From contig WBMZ01014155.1 of the NCBI GenBank assembly GCA_013400975.1, positions 51,804 through 115,803 of the forward strand: DNA of 64,000 nt, given 5' to 3'. The notes below the pieces were generated by a model that did no database searches, was not told the DNA's origin, and saw only the letters and a list, made by a program, of their open reading frames with translations. Shown in pieces: positions 51,816 through 64,000 of the stretch. This stretch comes from Atrichornis clamosus (lineage: Eukaryota; Chordata; Aves; Passeriformes; Menuridae). How positions within the stretch are numbered: the first letter of the stretch is position 1; each line of letters starts with the position of its first letter. The position numbers and the translations under genes are program-made.

Positions 51816-54800
51816 TGTCTTTCCTCAGGGTTGACCCTATGTCACATGTTGTTACCTGTCCCTGGCACTGAGCACACAGACCTGTGGTCAGGCAGAAGAG
51901 ATATGGCCTGGGCTCACTCTACAGCCTTTCCTCTCTCAGCAGGGTCCTGCTCAAGTCTTGTGTCTTCTGCTGTGACTGAGTTCTGGGAAATATGTGGGGG
52001 TTTCTTACCTTTGAGGCAAACATTGCTGTCTTGGGTTACACTTGGCCAATGGTTCAAAAATTATTGGGCAGGCAGACAAAGTCAGTGCAATTGTGAAACA
52101 ACGAGGAAAAAGCCCCTACAGATAGAGAAAATCAGATAAAAAATCCTCTTGCTGGAGAACTGCGTGACAGTATTGACAAGGTGAGAGTATATCAGAGAAA
52201 CTGGTAAGAATATAACCATCATAAACAGCACCAGTTAAACACCGCAGGGTGAAGCTGCGCCAGTGCGCATAAGTAAGGAGCAACTGTTTTCGAAGTGGGA
52301 GAAACTGTAACTGCCTTTTGTATGAAAGGTATCTGTGCAGCCAAGGACATATTGACGTGCCTGGAAAATCCCCTTTTTTTTCTGCAAGGAAGCCCAGGCA
52401 CAAACTGTCTGCAGTAGGAACGCCAATGAACCTTCAGGCAAGTCTTTCAAAACTAAACAAACACAAAAGAAGAGATTTGCTTGGCTGCTCTGCTTTCTTG
52501 CCATTGCAATGCCTGTACCTGTTTTTTTAAAACAAAATCTGGAGGGAAGGCCCTGGTGTCATCAGAGTGCTGGTACCCTGTCGCTGACATCCTTCCCCAA
52601 AGCCATGTGATGATATACGGGAGGTATCCTGATTTCCTGAAAATACATGATGTTCTTCTCCAAAGAAGGGAAAGCAGATTTATTCCTTCTGTGAACTTGG
52701 AACAATCTGCTCAGACAAGTGACAGAAAAAGCCATTTTTACTGTTTTCTCTTGCTACCCAGGCTGGAGGCTCAGTCGTTCATGTGTTTCCTAAAGGATCA
52801 CTAGCAATCCCCATCCCTTCCAACTGCCTAAGCCCTGGGGAGTCCATGGCTTTGCACAGGTGTCATTAAGGACTGTCTCCGGAGACAGTGGGCAACGAGG
52901 CAACTGAGTTTAAGAGGACTTCGTTGCAGGTGATGATGACAGGTAAGAGAGAATATTCAATTAGGGAAATCACTCTACATATGCAAACCAGAAACACATG
53001 ATATGAAAATCACTAGTGCAAGAGATTTGGCTCTGTTCTCTGCTCCTTTCAGAGCAGGGCTGTGCTTTCAGCAGAGACAGGTTTTCAGAGCTCATACAGC
53101 TTCAGCCGGTAATGCCCAGTGTATGCATCATTGTGGTTGAATAAATAAATATCCACTAAAGGAACCTGGGTCAGAAGAGTAAAATAATTAAGAAACATGG
53201 AAAACATTACTGCCCATATTCAATTAACAGTTGAAGTATTGTTAGAAAGATGGATCAATCTGGAATAATCTGACTAAAAGCAACAGTTTAGATAACTTGT
53301 CTGATAATGGCTTATGCATATCCCATAAATGCCCAACAATCCTATATCATTAAGCCTTCAAGGACAAGCCTGATTGATGGCAATGTACCTGCAGGAAACA
53401 GCTCAGATGGAAAAACTCCTATGTGTGCCAGCAAAGTAATTACCTGGGATGGTGACGATGCTATGTGGTCAGATAGGAACAGGACAGATAATGCAATGCT
53501 CTGAGCACTGCCCTGGTTCCCTCTGCTGAGAGGCAGTTCTCTGCACCAGCAACTGAGGCAGAGGGAGTTCTTTGCTTGCTCCTCTTCTTTACTTATTCTA
53601 CTGAGTCTTCAAGGTCACTGTCTCTGTCTCATTTTAGTGTATCTGCTCTACCTTTATGTGACAAGGGAGTACTGTGCCCATCTGTACACTTTGTGTATCA
53701 CAATATGAACTGTTCCAAATACAAGCAAATTCAAGATGCACCAGAAATTTGAAATCAAAGTGGTGCCATCTCCTGTAAGCAGAAACATGCAAGTTAACAG
53801 TTAACATTCACCAGCAATGAATCCATCCTCCTTATATTTTTTTTTTAATCTCTGTCTCCTGTTACCATTCAGTGCAAGGACTAAAAATAAGTATGTCACA
53901 ATCATGTAACCCAATCCAAGTAATCAAGCACTCCTATTTCAGTAATGCTCTTTATGTATAAATATTTCACGAATAAAGATTATTTTTGAGCTCTCAAGTG
54001 CTGAAATGTAATAGTTACGCTTATAAAAGTAATACTTGGGACAAGAATTCAGTGAATCATCCTCCTCAGCTTCCTAACAAATGGAGGCTGTAGTTTCTTT
54101 GCCCTTGTGAGAAGAATGCAGCATATGGGGAGGGGGGTAAGTAGAAATGTGAAAGATCGACAGATCTTTGTCTTGGTGGTGTCCTGTTCCAGAACACACA
54201 AGCTGAGCAGCCCTAACCAACAATCAACTCAAGTCAGCTTCATTTCCAGTTTATATAAACGGGGGAACAAGGTACCTATACAGCACTTACACTGAATTTT
54301 TGAAAGATCAGAGTTTTTTCTTTCAATCTCACTTCTGTCCCTTGACTTACCAGAGCACTTCTTGATTGGATTCAAGGGTAGGTCAGAATTACACCCCAAG
54401 TCTGAAAATGGATGTGGAAATTCAGCAAGGCTCATCTAGATGTTACCAGTACCACTGAGATTGTTTAGACAAAAGAAAGAAGACATCTTTTTATGGTCCT
54501 TTGGGCTTATAAATTTGGCTTAATTTAGTCTGAGCTTTGAGGCAAAAGCAGGTCTTTTCTTATCGCGTGCCTTTTACATGCAGAACTTAAGTGAAAGCAA
54601 AGGCCCTGTTCTTGATCTAAATCACTTTACTAATTTTTAATTTGATTACCTCTTGGTCTTTTCAAATATGATGTTTAGATTTAAATTGTTGACAAAAGTC
54701 CCCTCCTGCTGATTTTACTGGGAGTGGGATCTGTCCCAAGGAAGACATCATTACACTTGTACTTTGTGGGCTACCTATATATCCTTTAAACAAACTGTGA

Positions 54801-57419
54801 TGGAAAGCAAAAGCTGACCACATTCAAGATGCTGATTTTGTGTCTTGGAGGCATATCTAAAAAAGTTAGCACACAGATTGAACAAGCAAATTAAGAACCA
54901 GTAATTGTTATTGTTATTATTTATAGCATATGCAATACACTGATATGAATATTTTGCTTCAGAAGATTATTTTGCAAGGAGAATCAGTCATGTATTTCTT
55001 AACTATGTTCTTAGATATGGGAAAACTAAAAATTAGGAAAACAAATCTAAGCTAGCTTAAGCAAATTCAGACAACTGTGCCAATTCTGTCCTGAGCCGTC
55101 TGATACTCTATAACATTTACAGGTCACAAGTGAAAAGCAGCAACTGACACACAAGGCTGACAAGAAAGGCTAAGGCTCCATCTTGGACCTTGCTGGTCCA
55201 TGCAGTTCCTACATGTGGTGACTTGACCAGAAGTCTGGAATTTCAGAAATCATTTAATGAAGAGAAAGACGGATAGTTACCTTTTGCTTTCTAGGAATGA
55301 CTTTCAAATGCAGAGAGATACCATTGAAAGAGCCAGATGTCATATGAAGAGTTAATTGTTAATGTGAAAGAGATGGGAAGTGGGACATAGTATTTTGTGT
55401 CAGATTTACAAAACTCAAGGTTAATTCAATCTCCAAGACAATTCAATCTGCAAGATAAATGCAGCATGCAGTAAAGAAGTACGGATTAACTTCTGCCTCC
55501 TTTAAAAACCACAGCAAAATGTTCACTCTCTTTATGGGGCAGGATTGACTGAACCTGGTATCCATCAGGTCCACAGATACCTCATGTAAGACCCTGCATA
55601 CAAGTACTGTGTAGATTTCCACGATCCTGTAGGTGCAGCCTGCTTCAGGAAAAGTCTGGTCATTGTCTGAGTGAACGTACAAAGTTTAGCCCACAACAGG
55701 TACGGTGCCTTCCACTGAGGTGTGTCAGGTTATCTTGAGTGTTAATAGCAATATCTACTCAGTTACACTAGGAAAAGTAAGCAATTGAAATACAGAGTGG
55801 TTTTGGAAGTGAATTTTAAGAGAAAAAAATGGTGCAGAAAATTTTCATGTTGGTTTCAATGTTTTCATCTGCCAGTGTTTGTCATTCTATTTCATCACCT
55901 TTCATTTTCAGTGGCAAAATAGAGTGTGTAAAAGAAAAGGCAGAATGTACTGCTCTGAAAGGTACAGTATAATAATGAGTTTACAGTGTCTTTTTTTGTC
56001 CCCCTCTATATTTCTCAGATTGCCCTTGGTTGGCTTGCCATTTCTTAAAGAAATTTTGCTACTCATATTTGTTTTCTCATCAGGGGTAAGAAAACATCAT
56101 TCCAACTTCCGAAGCCATAAATTAATAGTGTACAGAAAAAGGCTGAAGTTCAGTGTGGACTTCTAAACAGGATTGTGATTTTTTACCCTTGAAAGCACAA
56201 CAAATGCTTAGAAAATCTGGAAATGTGAAAAGGTGATGGTATCTTTTTCCATGACTGAAGGGAAATTATACAGCTGTGTTTAATAGGCTTCCTTAACATT
56301 TTTGATGCGGATATTTGGCTCTTCATTCCTGTGGGTTTACATTTTCCATGTTGAAGATCCTTAATCGTTCAAGCCAATGATTCAATATACTATTAAATTA
56401 AAAGTAATATAGTTTTTCATAATGGAAAAGAACATCCAAAGAAGCATCTCATTTGTAGTATTTGAAGGAGAGGAGCCATCTGTTTAATGCCTTGACACTG
56501 ATAAGATGGGGACAAACAAATTCCATGTAACAGTTCACATGAGCAGTTACGTACGTGCTTAAAAGTTTTTGGGATTTCACTGCACAAAAATCATCAGAAA
56601 TTATAAAATATTCCACTAGTGATTTCAAGACTGCTACACTGAAAGTCTTTACCATGTTACTCTCATTATTTTTCCTTGTGACAGATTTTATTAAGGCTAT
56701 TTATTGTTAACACATGGTTTGTGAGTTATTAATGTTGTGCATATATATATATGTGATTCTTGTGTTACTGTGCAACCTAACTGAGATTTCAGTGGAAAGA
56801 CAGACTCGGAATTTTAAGTATTGAATTCCAGATGTCTTCTCAGTAGACCTTTACTACACAAAGATGCATTATGCATTTACAGTTTACTACCTGGAGAGAA
56901 AAGAATTCATACAGGGGTTGCACATGTCCAGTTTCTATGTCAAGCTCAGCCGAGGAAATCAGTTCATACCACAGCTGGTCCAAAATCTATCACACTTTTA
57001 CATTTTTGGCAGGATGTCACCTTAGGCACTGTAAATGGTGTATGTGTGCTATATAATTATATTGTCCATGGATTTATGCACCTGTGTTGCATATTTCATT
57101 ACATTTCCTTGGCCTGCTTATTAGGACTACATTTTACATTTCTAATAATATGATTCAAATTCTACCAAATATGAAACACTGACTTTCAAGCAGAGCTAAA
57201 TGAAGCTTAAGTAATTTAACATGAACCAATGAAAGACAAAAGAATTACTTCACTCATAGGCAAGGTCACAAGGTTCCTCTTGCTGCTCTTCCACCCACAT
57301 TTCCTTTCTTTCTGTTTGTAGCAAAATTTGAACTAAAGAGATGTAATTTTAATCCATTTATTTGCTGACAATACAACAGAAAGCTCGTTCCTCTTTTAGG
57401 AAATAAAGCATTAATGGGA
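51816..57419. other. Unique non-coding DNA
   Basis: No gene recognised. Frames at 51786-52804 are short, overlapping and on both strands. A 17-bp near-perfect direct repeat lies at 55423-55456, and a short TA run near 56742-56752. Nothing else that I can support. Confidence 0.45.
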
Positions 57420-58450
57420 CGTTTACAAGAAATCACAATGAGCTTGGAATCTTTTGTGGAATCAAATCAGAGTTCATACAACAAATATCACGCATATTTT
57501 GTTGTTTCTAAACATCAATTGGCCGTATAAAAAGTGTAATAGAAAAATTAAAAATTTGTGATTACAATGACACAGAGCGTGTGCCAACAACGCTGTGGAT
57601 GGCTTTTTATCTCATTCCCTTAGTGAAAACAGTTAACTAGGCACTGGTGAGATATTCTGTAACTGCGCAACAAAAAGCTGGCACAACTGCCAAGTGTGGC
57701 ATGCCAGATGTGTGAATACATTCTGGAGAGCAGTATCAGCAGCTCCAACAGAAAGCCATAGCCATTAATCTAGAGACCTCTGGGAGTTCAGGATCGTGCT
57801 GTAAAACCTAGACCCTGCCAAGACTGCATCAGATAAAGCCATCAATGCATTGTAAAAAAGACACAAAACCTATTTCATGGGCTGCACTGATCAAGCAATT
57901 ACAATCATTGACTACATTAAGCAAAGAAACAGCGGGGTGCCCTATAAAATTGACTGCCAACTTGAATAATCAATAGACTCCATGTAGAGTAAATTAAATA
58001 ACTGAAAAACTATTTGGAAAAGCTGAAGTTAAAAGCCAATCTGTAATCCCTCATCCATGGAAAAACAATCCTGCATCCAAAAGATTCTTTAGCTTGCTTT
58101 CATTGTTGTCAATGGGAAATACAGTAACAGCAAACTAAGAAATTACTAAACTCTCTCATTCACCAGTTAATAATTGTTCGTTTAACCCAGGCATTCATAA
58201 TCAATGTATACATTAGTATCATACCTCCCAATCTGTCAGGCTTCAAACATGAGCCTAAATTGCAGGGCTGATACTCAGAACAAGGGAACCCAGTGAAATT
58301 GTATGTACTCCGGGAGGCTTAAAATGATACAGGGCACTTTCCCTATTACAAGGCATACTCAATTTGGCCTGACTTTCCTGAATATTTCCAATGTAAATCA
58401 TTTATAGCAATAGCCATAATTTTGCAATTGATAGTAGAATGGATTGGAAA
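57420..58450. other. Candidate conserved non-coding tract (inference)
   Basis: A kilobase without repeats or long frames. It has several retained CpGs in the first 250 bases ('cacgcat', 'gccgtat', 'gagcgtg', 'aacgctg', 'gcgcaac') and SOX-like (ATTACAATG) and homeodomain-like words. It resembles conserved regulatory DNA, but the call is an impression from texture. Confidence 0.25.
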
Positions 58451-61400
58451 TGTTACAACAGAGCTTTCTTTTCTTTTTCAACAAAAGTTGCTAATTCATC
58501 AGAAACAAAGGTCATGGAAACAGAATGCGTTGACTAAACAGCTTTTTTAGTCCAACACAGGAGGGTAGTTGACAGAGAGCTTCCCCTCCCTCCACGCTGT
58601 AAATGTGTGCAGGTGGAAATAAACTGCTGGCCCCACCATAGCTGCCCATCAAGTCAGTGGATGGAGACTGTGCTGGTCTTACGCAGTTCACCAGAAGAGA
58701 AATCTGAACCTCAGTGCTGAGCAAGGACTACCACCCTGGATTTTCTCCCTTCTGGACCTCAGATGCTGTTCTGAGAAATATTAACAGCTTTCAGGTTTTG
58801 AATGTGAAGTTTAACAGATTCCGTTTTGCTTTGTTTTCTCAAAATTTTTCAAAATTGGAGGAGCTTTCAGGTTTGCCTAAATGGCTGTACAGGAGCAGAC
58901 TGTAGTGGTGTTGTGGAGTGGTTTGTGTAGATCTGCAGCCCACCTGGAAATTGCTGGAGCTGGGTAGGATCTGTTTTTACTGTCTGCATTGCACTGTCAC
59001 TGGAGCTAATCCAGGCAACGCTTTGGACAAGGACACCAACTGCAGGACCACGTGTGTTTCTTTTGTGGCTGATACTTCCACTGTCACTTTAGGACAGCTA
59101 GGAGCCTATTGGAAAAGCACATCCAAGTTACCGTGCCCTAACAGGTAACATTCATGTTTTTAGGACTTCCAGGGCACATATCCCTGTTCTTTGCTTGCAG
59201 GAAGATGAGCCAGCTATTGGCACCTGAAGACGATCGGCATCTAAGACTGCCCATTACTTTGTGCCTCATTACCAAGTGGAACACCAACCTGAGAAAAAGC
59301 AGAGTGTCAGATCTGAACTCCTGTCCAAACCGGCCCAAAGACAATTTCACATGTCCACAGGTTCAGCAGTATTACCTGAATTTGGGTCAACACTTGGCAA
59401 GAAACATGTTGCAGCAAAGATATGCACCAAAAGATCAACAGTATTAGACTGCTCCATATATCAAGAAAGAAGGGACACCTGTAAATCCTCAGTTAATGTT
59501 AATGTTCTGATTTTGTATCTATGAGAAAAAGAATATGTTGTAGAAAAACCAACAAATGCCCCATTTAAAAAATTGCACCTTTTCATGCCTATGCAAATTT
59601 TCTCAGTTTTCATTCCCTTGTTTTCAAAGAAAAGTCTCTTTTTGCAGTGAAAATATAATCTTTCTTGGAAAAAAACAAAAAAGCGTTCTGTTTTCATTCT
59701 ACCAAACTAGGAAATATCAAAGGCAAAGCTGAAACATATTTTGCTGTTCAGAGAATCTGGGGAAATGTGATTTAGCAGTTTTTCCAGTGGTGCAAATATT
59801 TTTTACTCACCTCACACTAACATGGGGTTTTTTTGTGTGGATAAATTAACACGTAAGCAAGGGTGTTAGGCTCTGTACCTATGGTAATAGCATGAGCTGG
59901 GTTCTTCACTGACAAATGTTTTCTTATTTTTTTAGCTAAAACATAATGTAGAATTTAGGATTCATTCAGTCTGGTCTGCAGATTAAAGGAAAACAGATGA
60001 AAAATTGAAATTAACTCTTCACTGTACACAGTTTTTTGCTGGGTGGAAAAAGTACTTCCAGAATTTATTCAGTACATAATCAGAATAAATCTTGGAGCTG
60101 TCATCAGTACTAAAATGTGGTTTATAAATTAAGGCATCTGGGAAATCTATAGGGCATTAATTCATTATTTGTGGGAGTTTTGTACAAGCATATTTCTTTC
60201 TTTGTACACAAAAAATAAGTTGACAATAAACAGATTGGGATAACAGTACCCTCTCTTTCACCTGTTAAAAAAAACTGGGGACAAACCCTCTGAAAATGTG
60301 CATTATGAGCAAACTCACAGTAACTGCATATCAAACAGAAAGAAATATGATGAACTAAAAGTGATTATCTGTCACAATAACATTTTCCAACTTGTCTGCT
60401 GATTAGATGGTAATGCTGCCCATAAAAGCGAGGGGGGCGGGGAGCACTGCAGAGAACCTGATAAAACATCCTACTGAAACCTATTGTATTTACTACTTAT
60501 TAGATTCTGAACTCAAATAAATCTTGATTGTTGAGAGCTTGGGTATTTAAAAGCCTTAAGATCATCAATTACATTACTCATAATTTCCACATCTGCCTGT
60601 TCCTCAGCAATTCAGAAGGAGAGAGATAGCTGTTATAAGAGTCTTTCTGCAACTTGATTACTATGAGTCTGTTACAATGTGCACTTGAAATGCCTTTAAG
60701 GGTTTGAACTGAACTGTAATTTGCAGCTTTATGGAACTCCTACGTGGATCACTTTTTGGTGATAGTGAAAATCAAATGAGTGGAGATGGTCCAAATTACC
60801 TGGAAGAAAAGCAGGTTTTTATCCACTCAAAGGAATCCCTACAAGCCTGCCAAAAGCACAATAAATGCACTCTTCTTTCTTGCGCCGTCTGGAAAGTGAA
60901 TATGTATTTCACATTAAACAGAAACCCTGATTAGCATGGTTATTATGAAGCTAAACAGCAAGAAGACTATGTTTGCAGAAGCCATTTACAGGCTACAGGG
61001 AATGTTACTTCCCTATTGTGTCACTCTTCTTAAAATGAATACTTTTTTAACAAAACCGTTGCTTTTTGCAAAGCACTGACATGCTGATCGTACTTCCCAT
61101 TAAAGTCAATGGAGAACTGCCCACTGTCTCTTATGGGAGTTGGATCACACTAATGGAGTGTACTTTTCTCATTCACAAGCATCTAAATCCATGCCAAGTG
61201 AAGACAGTACAAGGTGTTCTTACACTGAGATCAACCTGACTCTAGTAACAGAAATATGCTCTTCAGTAACTATACCAGCTGCTCCATCATGTGCTGTAGA
61301 AAGAGGCAGGCATGTGCAAAATGGATCAATCAAATAAAGCACTGCCATGGAAATAATGTGGAGGAACTCTTAGAGAATGCAGAGAAATAAACACATAAAA

Positions 61401-63986
61401 ACATTTCCAGAAATTATTCTTGCAAAGGAGAAGCGTAGAATATGCAGCTTCCTTAGTTGCCAGAGTTTCAATATAACTTGCTTTTCACAGAGAGAAAAAT
61501 GCTCTCACTGCCACTTCACAGAAAGTCTCTTTTGCGAAGTCCATAAAACTTTAGTAAATATAACTTGTTTGTAATTTACTTTATTTGTTTATAGAAGCTA
61601 CATCTGTTACTAACAACTAATGTGATTTTCAGGAAAGAGAGGAGCATTGTTTTAAAATTTTTCCCCCTGTACCTATCCTTCATTAAACAGATTCCTGAGG
61701 ATTTCCATGCAAAAGGCTAAACGTAGGAGTTAAGGCTCCAGACATCCAGAGACAAGCAACTTGGAATCAGAAATGGGTTTCCAGAGGAAGAAAGGATGAG
61801 AGAAAACTAAGGACAGGCAAAGGAAAGCATGAGTGTAATAGAGGAAGTTATAAAGTCACAAGAGTATAAAGGTGATGGAAGGGGCCATAGCAGGAGAAAG
61901 ATGGCAAGGAAAGGCACACATTGTTAAAGTAATAGAAGATATGCCCAGGAAGGATAGCAGTTCTTAAGAAACATTATCAAAATCCTTTGATAAATGCAAG
62001 CAAGAATTCTGACGCAAAAAGCATCATAACTATCAGACTCTATCTGGAATTACTGTTCAAAAATCTACTCTGCAAACCCCTGAATACCAATATGTTGATG
62101 ACATGAAGGGTTAGCATTGCCTCATCCTAGGCACCTGCAAGAATGAACAACAGGGAAAAGACAATTCTATCTAGGTTGTAGGACAGATTCTGCTTTCACC
62201 TCATTGCACTAGATACGTTTATGGTTTACACAGGTGAATATGAAAGGTGAGGCAGACTTTCTTCCTGGAGAAATGTGACAGTTCAAACAGAACGCAGCAC
62301 TGCTCATCCTGCCCTGCAGCAGAGAAAGGCTTTGTGGTGCACACGTTTTCTGAAAGACTTCCTTGGTGACCCACAGAACTCTTACCCCAGAACATGTTTT
62401 GGTTATAATAATTTGGGATTTAAATATAATTCCTTGTAATTATACAAGAAGACTGAGCCCTCCAATTTCCTACGGTGCAAAAAGCCAGCATTTTGTGTCT
62501 TTAAATACCATAATTGATGTTGCTTCTTTTGGTCATCTATGTGAGTGTGATGTTCTGTCTCTCAGTGGCTCCCCATTGATCTGTGTGCATAAATGGATTA
62601 AATGGTTACCATTAACACCAGTAGAACATCTTAGATCATCTCAGGCAAAGTATAGCTAATGGAAAATGCTTTCTACTGGATACACCACTACTACATCACT
62701 TTTGTGGACTTTTCCAAGTGCTATTTATAAATAACTGTATTTATGTTCAGCTTCTTTCTGTGCACAGCTCTTGTTACAGATTTAGTTATCAACTTTCCAG
62801 GAAGCCTAAAAGCATGGAAATGCGTTTCCCTTCTAACTATAGAAATTTTGGGAAGATGGAAAATAACAGCACTGAATTGTACACTGAAGCTAAGTAATAC
62901 TCTCTCGTGTAATTTAGAACATAAAAAACCCACTATTAAATGCATTTACAAAGTAAATATGAAACAAATAACAGTATATTGCTAAAAATATTTTGGATCA
63001 GAGGTGAAGCTGTGCTCTGTATTTATGAGGTTAATCATGTGTTTTATCTACATCACAAAATGAAGGAAATTTTAAAATGCTACCAATGGAAATAACATAT
63101 ATTATTCTCTTACAAACAAAAACTGAAATAGGTGTAAACAGATACTTAGAATGGGACTTAGCTCTTTTTATCTGACTCACCTAAACATTAAGACAAAAAT
63201 TTGGTTGTCTCAGGTGTCTTGGCACTTTATAGACAGAAAGAATCCTGCATCATCCCATGCCCAAACCTCATCTCAGATGAAGGAAAAGAAACACCCCTCA
63301 AATGTTCTTATTTTTTTCAGCAACCATGCAAATGCCCTGGACCACACATCTAATTTTCCAGTGCCTGAGGTTGGGTGCAGTTCTTGCTGCACAGAAGGGA
63401 CTTGCTTTCCTCAGTCTAGAGAAAAAAAAACATTTTGAAATAAGCAGGATCATCTCTATATATAGCTAATATACTAAGATAGTTCAGTCTACTCAACACA
63501 GGATAAAGGGCCAATAATAAATATGCTCCATAATGTACAGATCCACGCAGAATGAGACATTCAATAGCCCACCACTCTTCTAAATATACCCCATCTGAAA
63601 TACTTGTGGGAGAACATTTCAAAGAATATAATTTAAACTTTAAGCTTTGTCTTCCCACTCGAAGAGAAAACACCACACTAAAATTTTCTTCTAATTTTTG
63701 GATGTTTATATTGGTGTGTTAGAACTTAGATTTTCTTTTAGTGTGATTTTTGTTGTTCTTCTAAAATGTATGGCGGGCTGTTTTCCTGATCTTTTTCACG
63801 AACTCAGCTCTTCTCATATTCTTTATTATTTACACAAAATTTTAACTGATCTGTCAATTCTTTTATCCTTTATGTCATTTTTTGTTGTGATTCCTTAGCA
63901 ATGAGGACAAAACCTTCTCAGTCACTCAGTTTATATATTATAAATCCTTTTGCACTCTAAAGAATATATAGATACATACAGACCAT
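58451..63986. other. Unique non-coding DNA
   Basis: No gene or mobile element recognised. The frames at 58512-59524 are short and unrecognised. A G-rich run (GGGGGG-C-GGGG) is near 60431-60442. The stretch runs to the point where LTR-like sequence starts at the window edge. Confidence 0.45.
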
Positions 63987-64000
63987 TGTCGTGGTTTTGC
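63987..64000 (+). mobile_element. Probable start of a second ERVL-like LTR, cut by the window edge
   Basis: The last 14 bases, TGTCGTGGTTTTGC, match the sense 5' terminus of the LTR at 19907-20922 (TGTTGTGGTTTTGC on its - strand) at 13 of 14 positions. The single difference is T versus C within a CpG. Retroviral LTRs begin with TG, as here. If right, this copy is in + orientation and the preceding ACCAT (63982-63986) would be the left target-site duplication. With only 14 bases the call is suggestive, not proven. Confidence 0.5.

Noticed and set aside
59180..59450. Acceptor-like 'ttgcttgcag' before a 97-codon + frame
   Set aside because: The protein is unrecognised, a second frame is equally open, and no donor or conservation evidence is visible.
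1..64000. Operons, CRISPR arrays, phage or plasmid genes
   Set aside because: Nothing of the kind is present: no spaced repeat array, no dense gene order and no ribosome-binding sites. The repeats are those of a bird genome.

Overview
This window looks like nuclear DNA from a bird. The evidence is the repeats. There are several pieces of CR1 LINE, mostly 3' ends with the octamer-like terminal repeat (ATTCTGTG type) and the tail of the ORF2 reverse transcriptase. There is also a complete solo LTR of a type I recognise from avian class III (ERVL-like) endogenous retroviruses, and one old MIR/CORE-SINE-like copy. The sequence is AT-rich, with long stretches lacking any long reading frame. Nothing in it looks bacterial, viral-genomic or plasmid. 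I cannot name the species or the locus.

I found no protein-coding exon, tRNA, rRNA or other RNA gene that I can support. The window is best described as an intergenic 'gene desert' or the inside of a very large intron. Nearly all reading frames in it are short and unrecognisable, and I read them as chance.

Layout from left to right: unique AT-rich DNA; a CR1 3' end (1533-1905, + strand); unique DNA with a CA/TA microsatellite; an old antisense CR1 relic (about 10335-10465) followed by a 3 x 22 bp minisatellite (10557-10622); a stretch with a potential G-quadruplex (13710-13726) and a compact CpG-rich patch (about 14195-14370); unique DNA; an old antisense CR1 (about 19436-19795); a 1016-bp solo LTR with a 5-bp target-site duplication (19907-20922, sense on the - strand); a perfect (CCTTT)33 array (23202-23366); a long unique stretch with several tracts that resemble conserved non-coding DNA; a 66-bp tandem duplication (42471-42602); an antisense CR1 3' end (about 43511-43745); a MIR-like SINE (about 47336-47450); a 1.1-kb antisense CR1 whose reverse transcriptase has lost both catalytic aspartates (about 50701-51815); and a final unique stretch. 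The last 14 bases match, with one mismatch, the sense 5' terminus of the LTR at 19907-20922, so a second LTR or provirus of that family probably begins at the window edge.

No genes work together here as a system. The activity that can be read is successive layers of retroelement insertion (old SINE and CR1 relics, a younger CR1 tail, a nearly intact LTR) plus tandem-repeat growth. I did not find a new biological system. The items most worth checking are the pure pentanucleotide array, the LTR at the right edge, the CpG-rich patch and the candidate conserved non-coding tracts.
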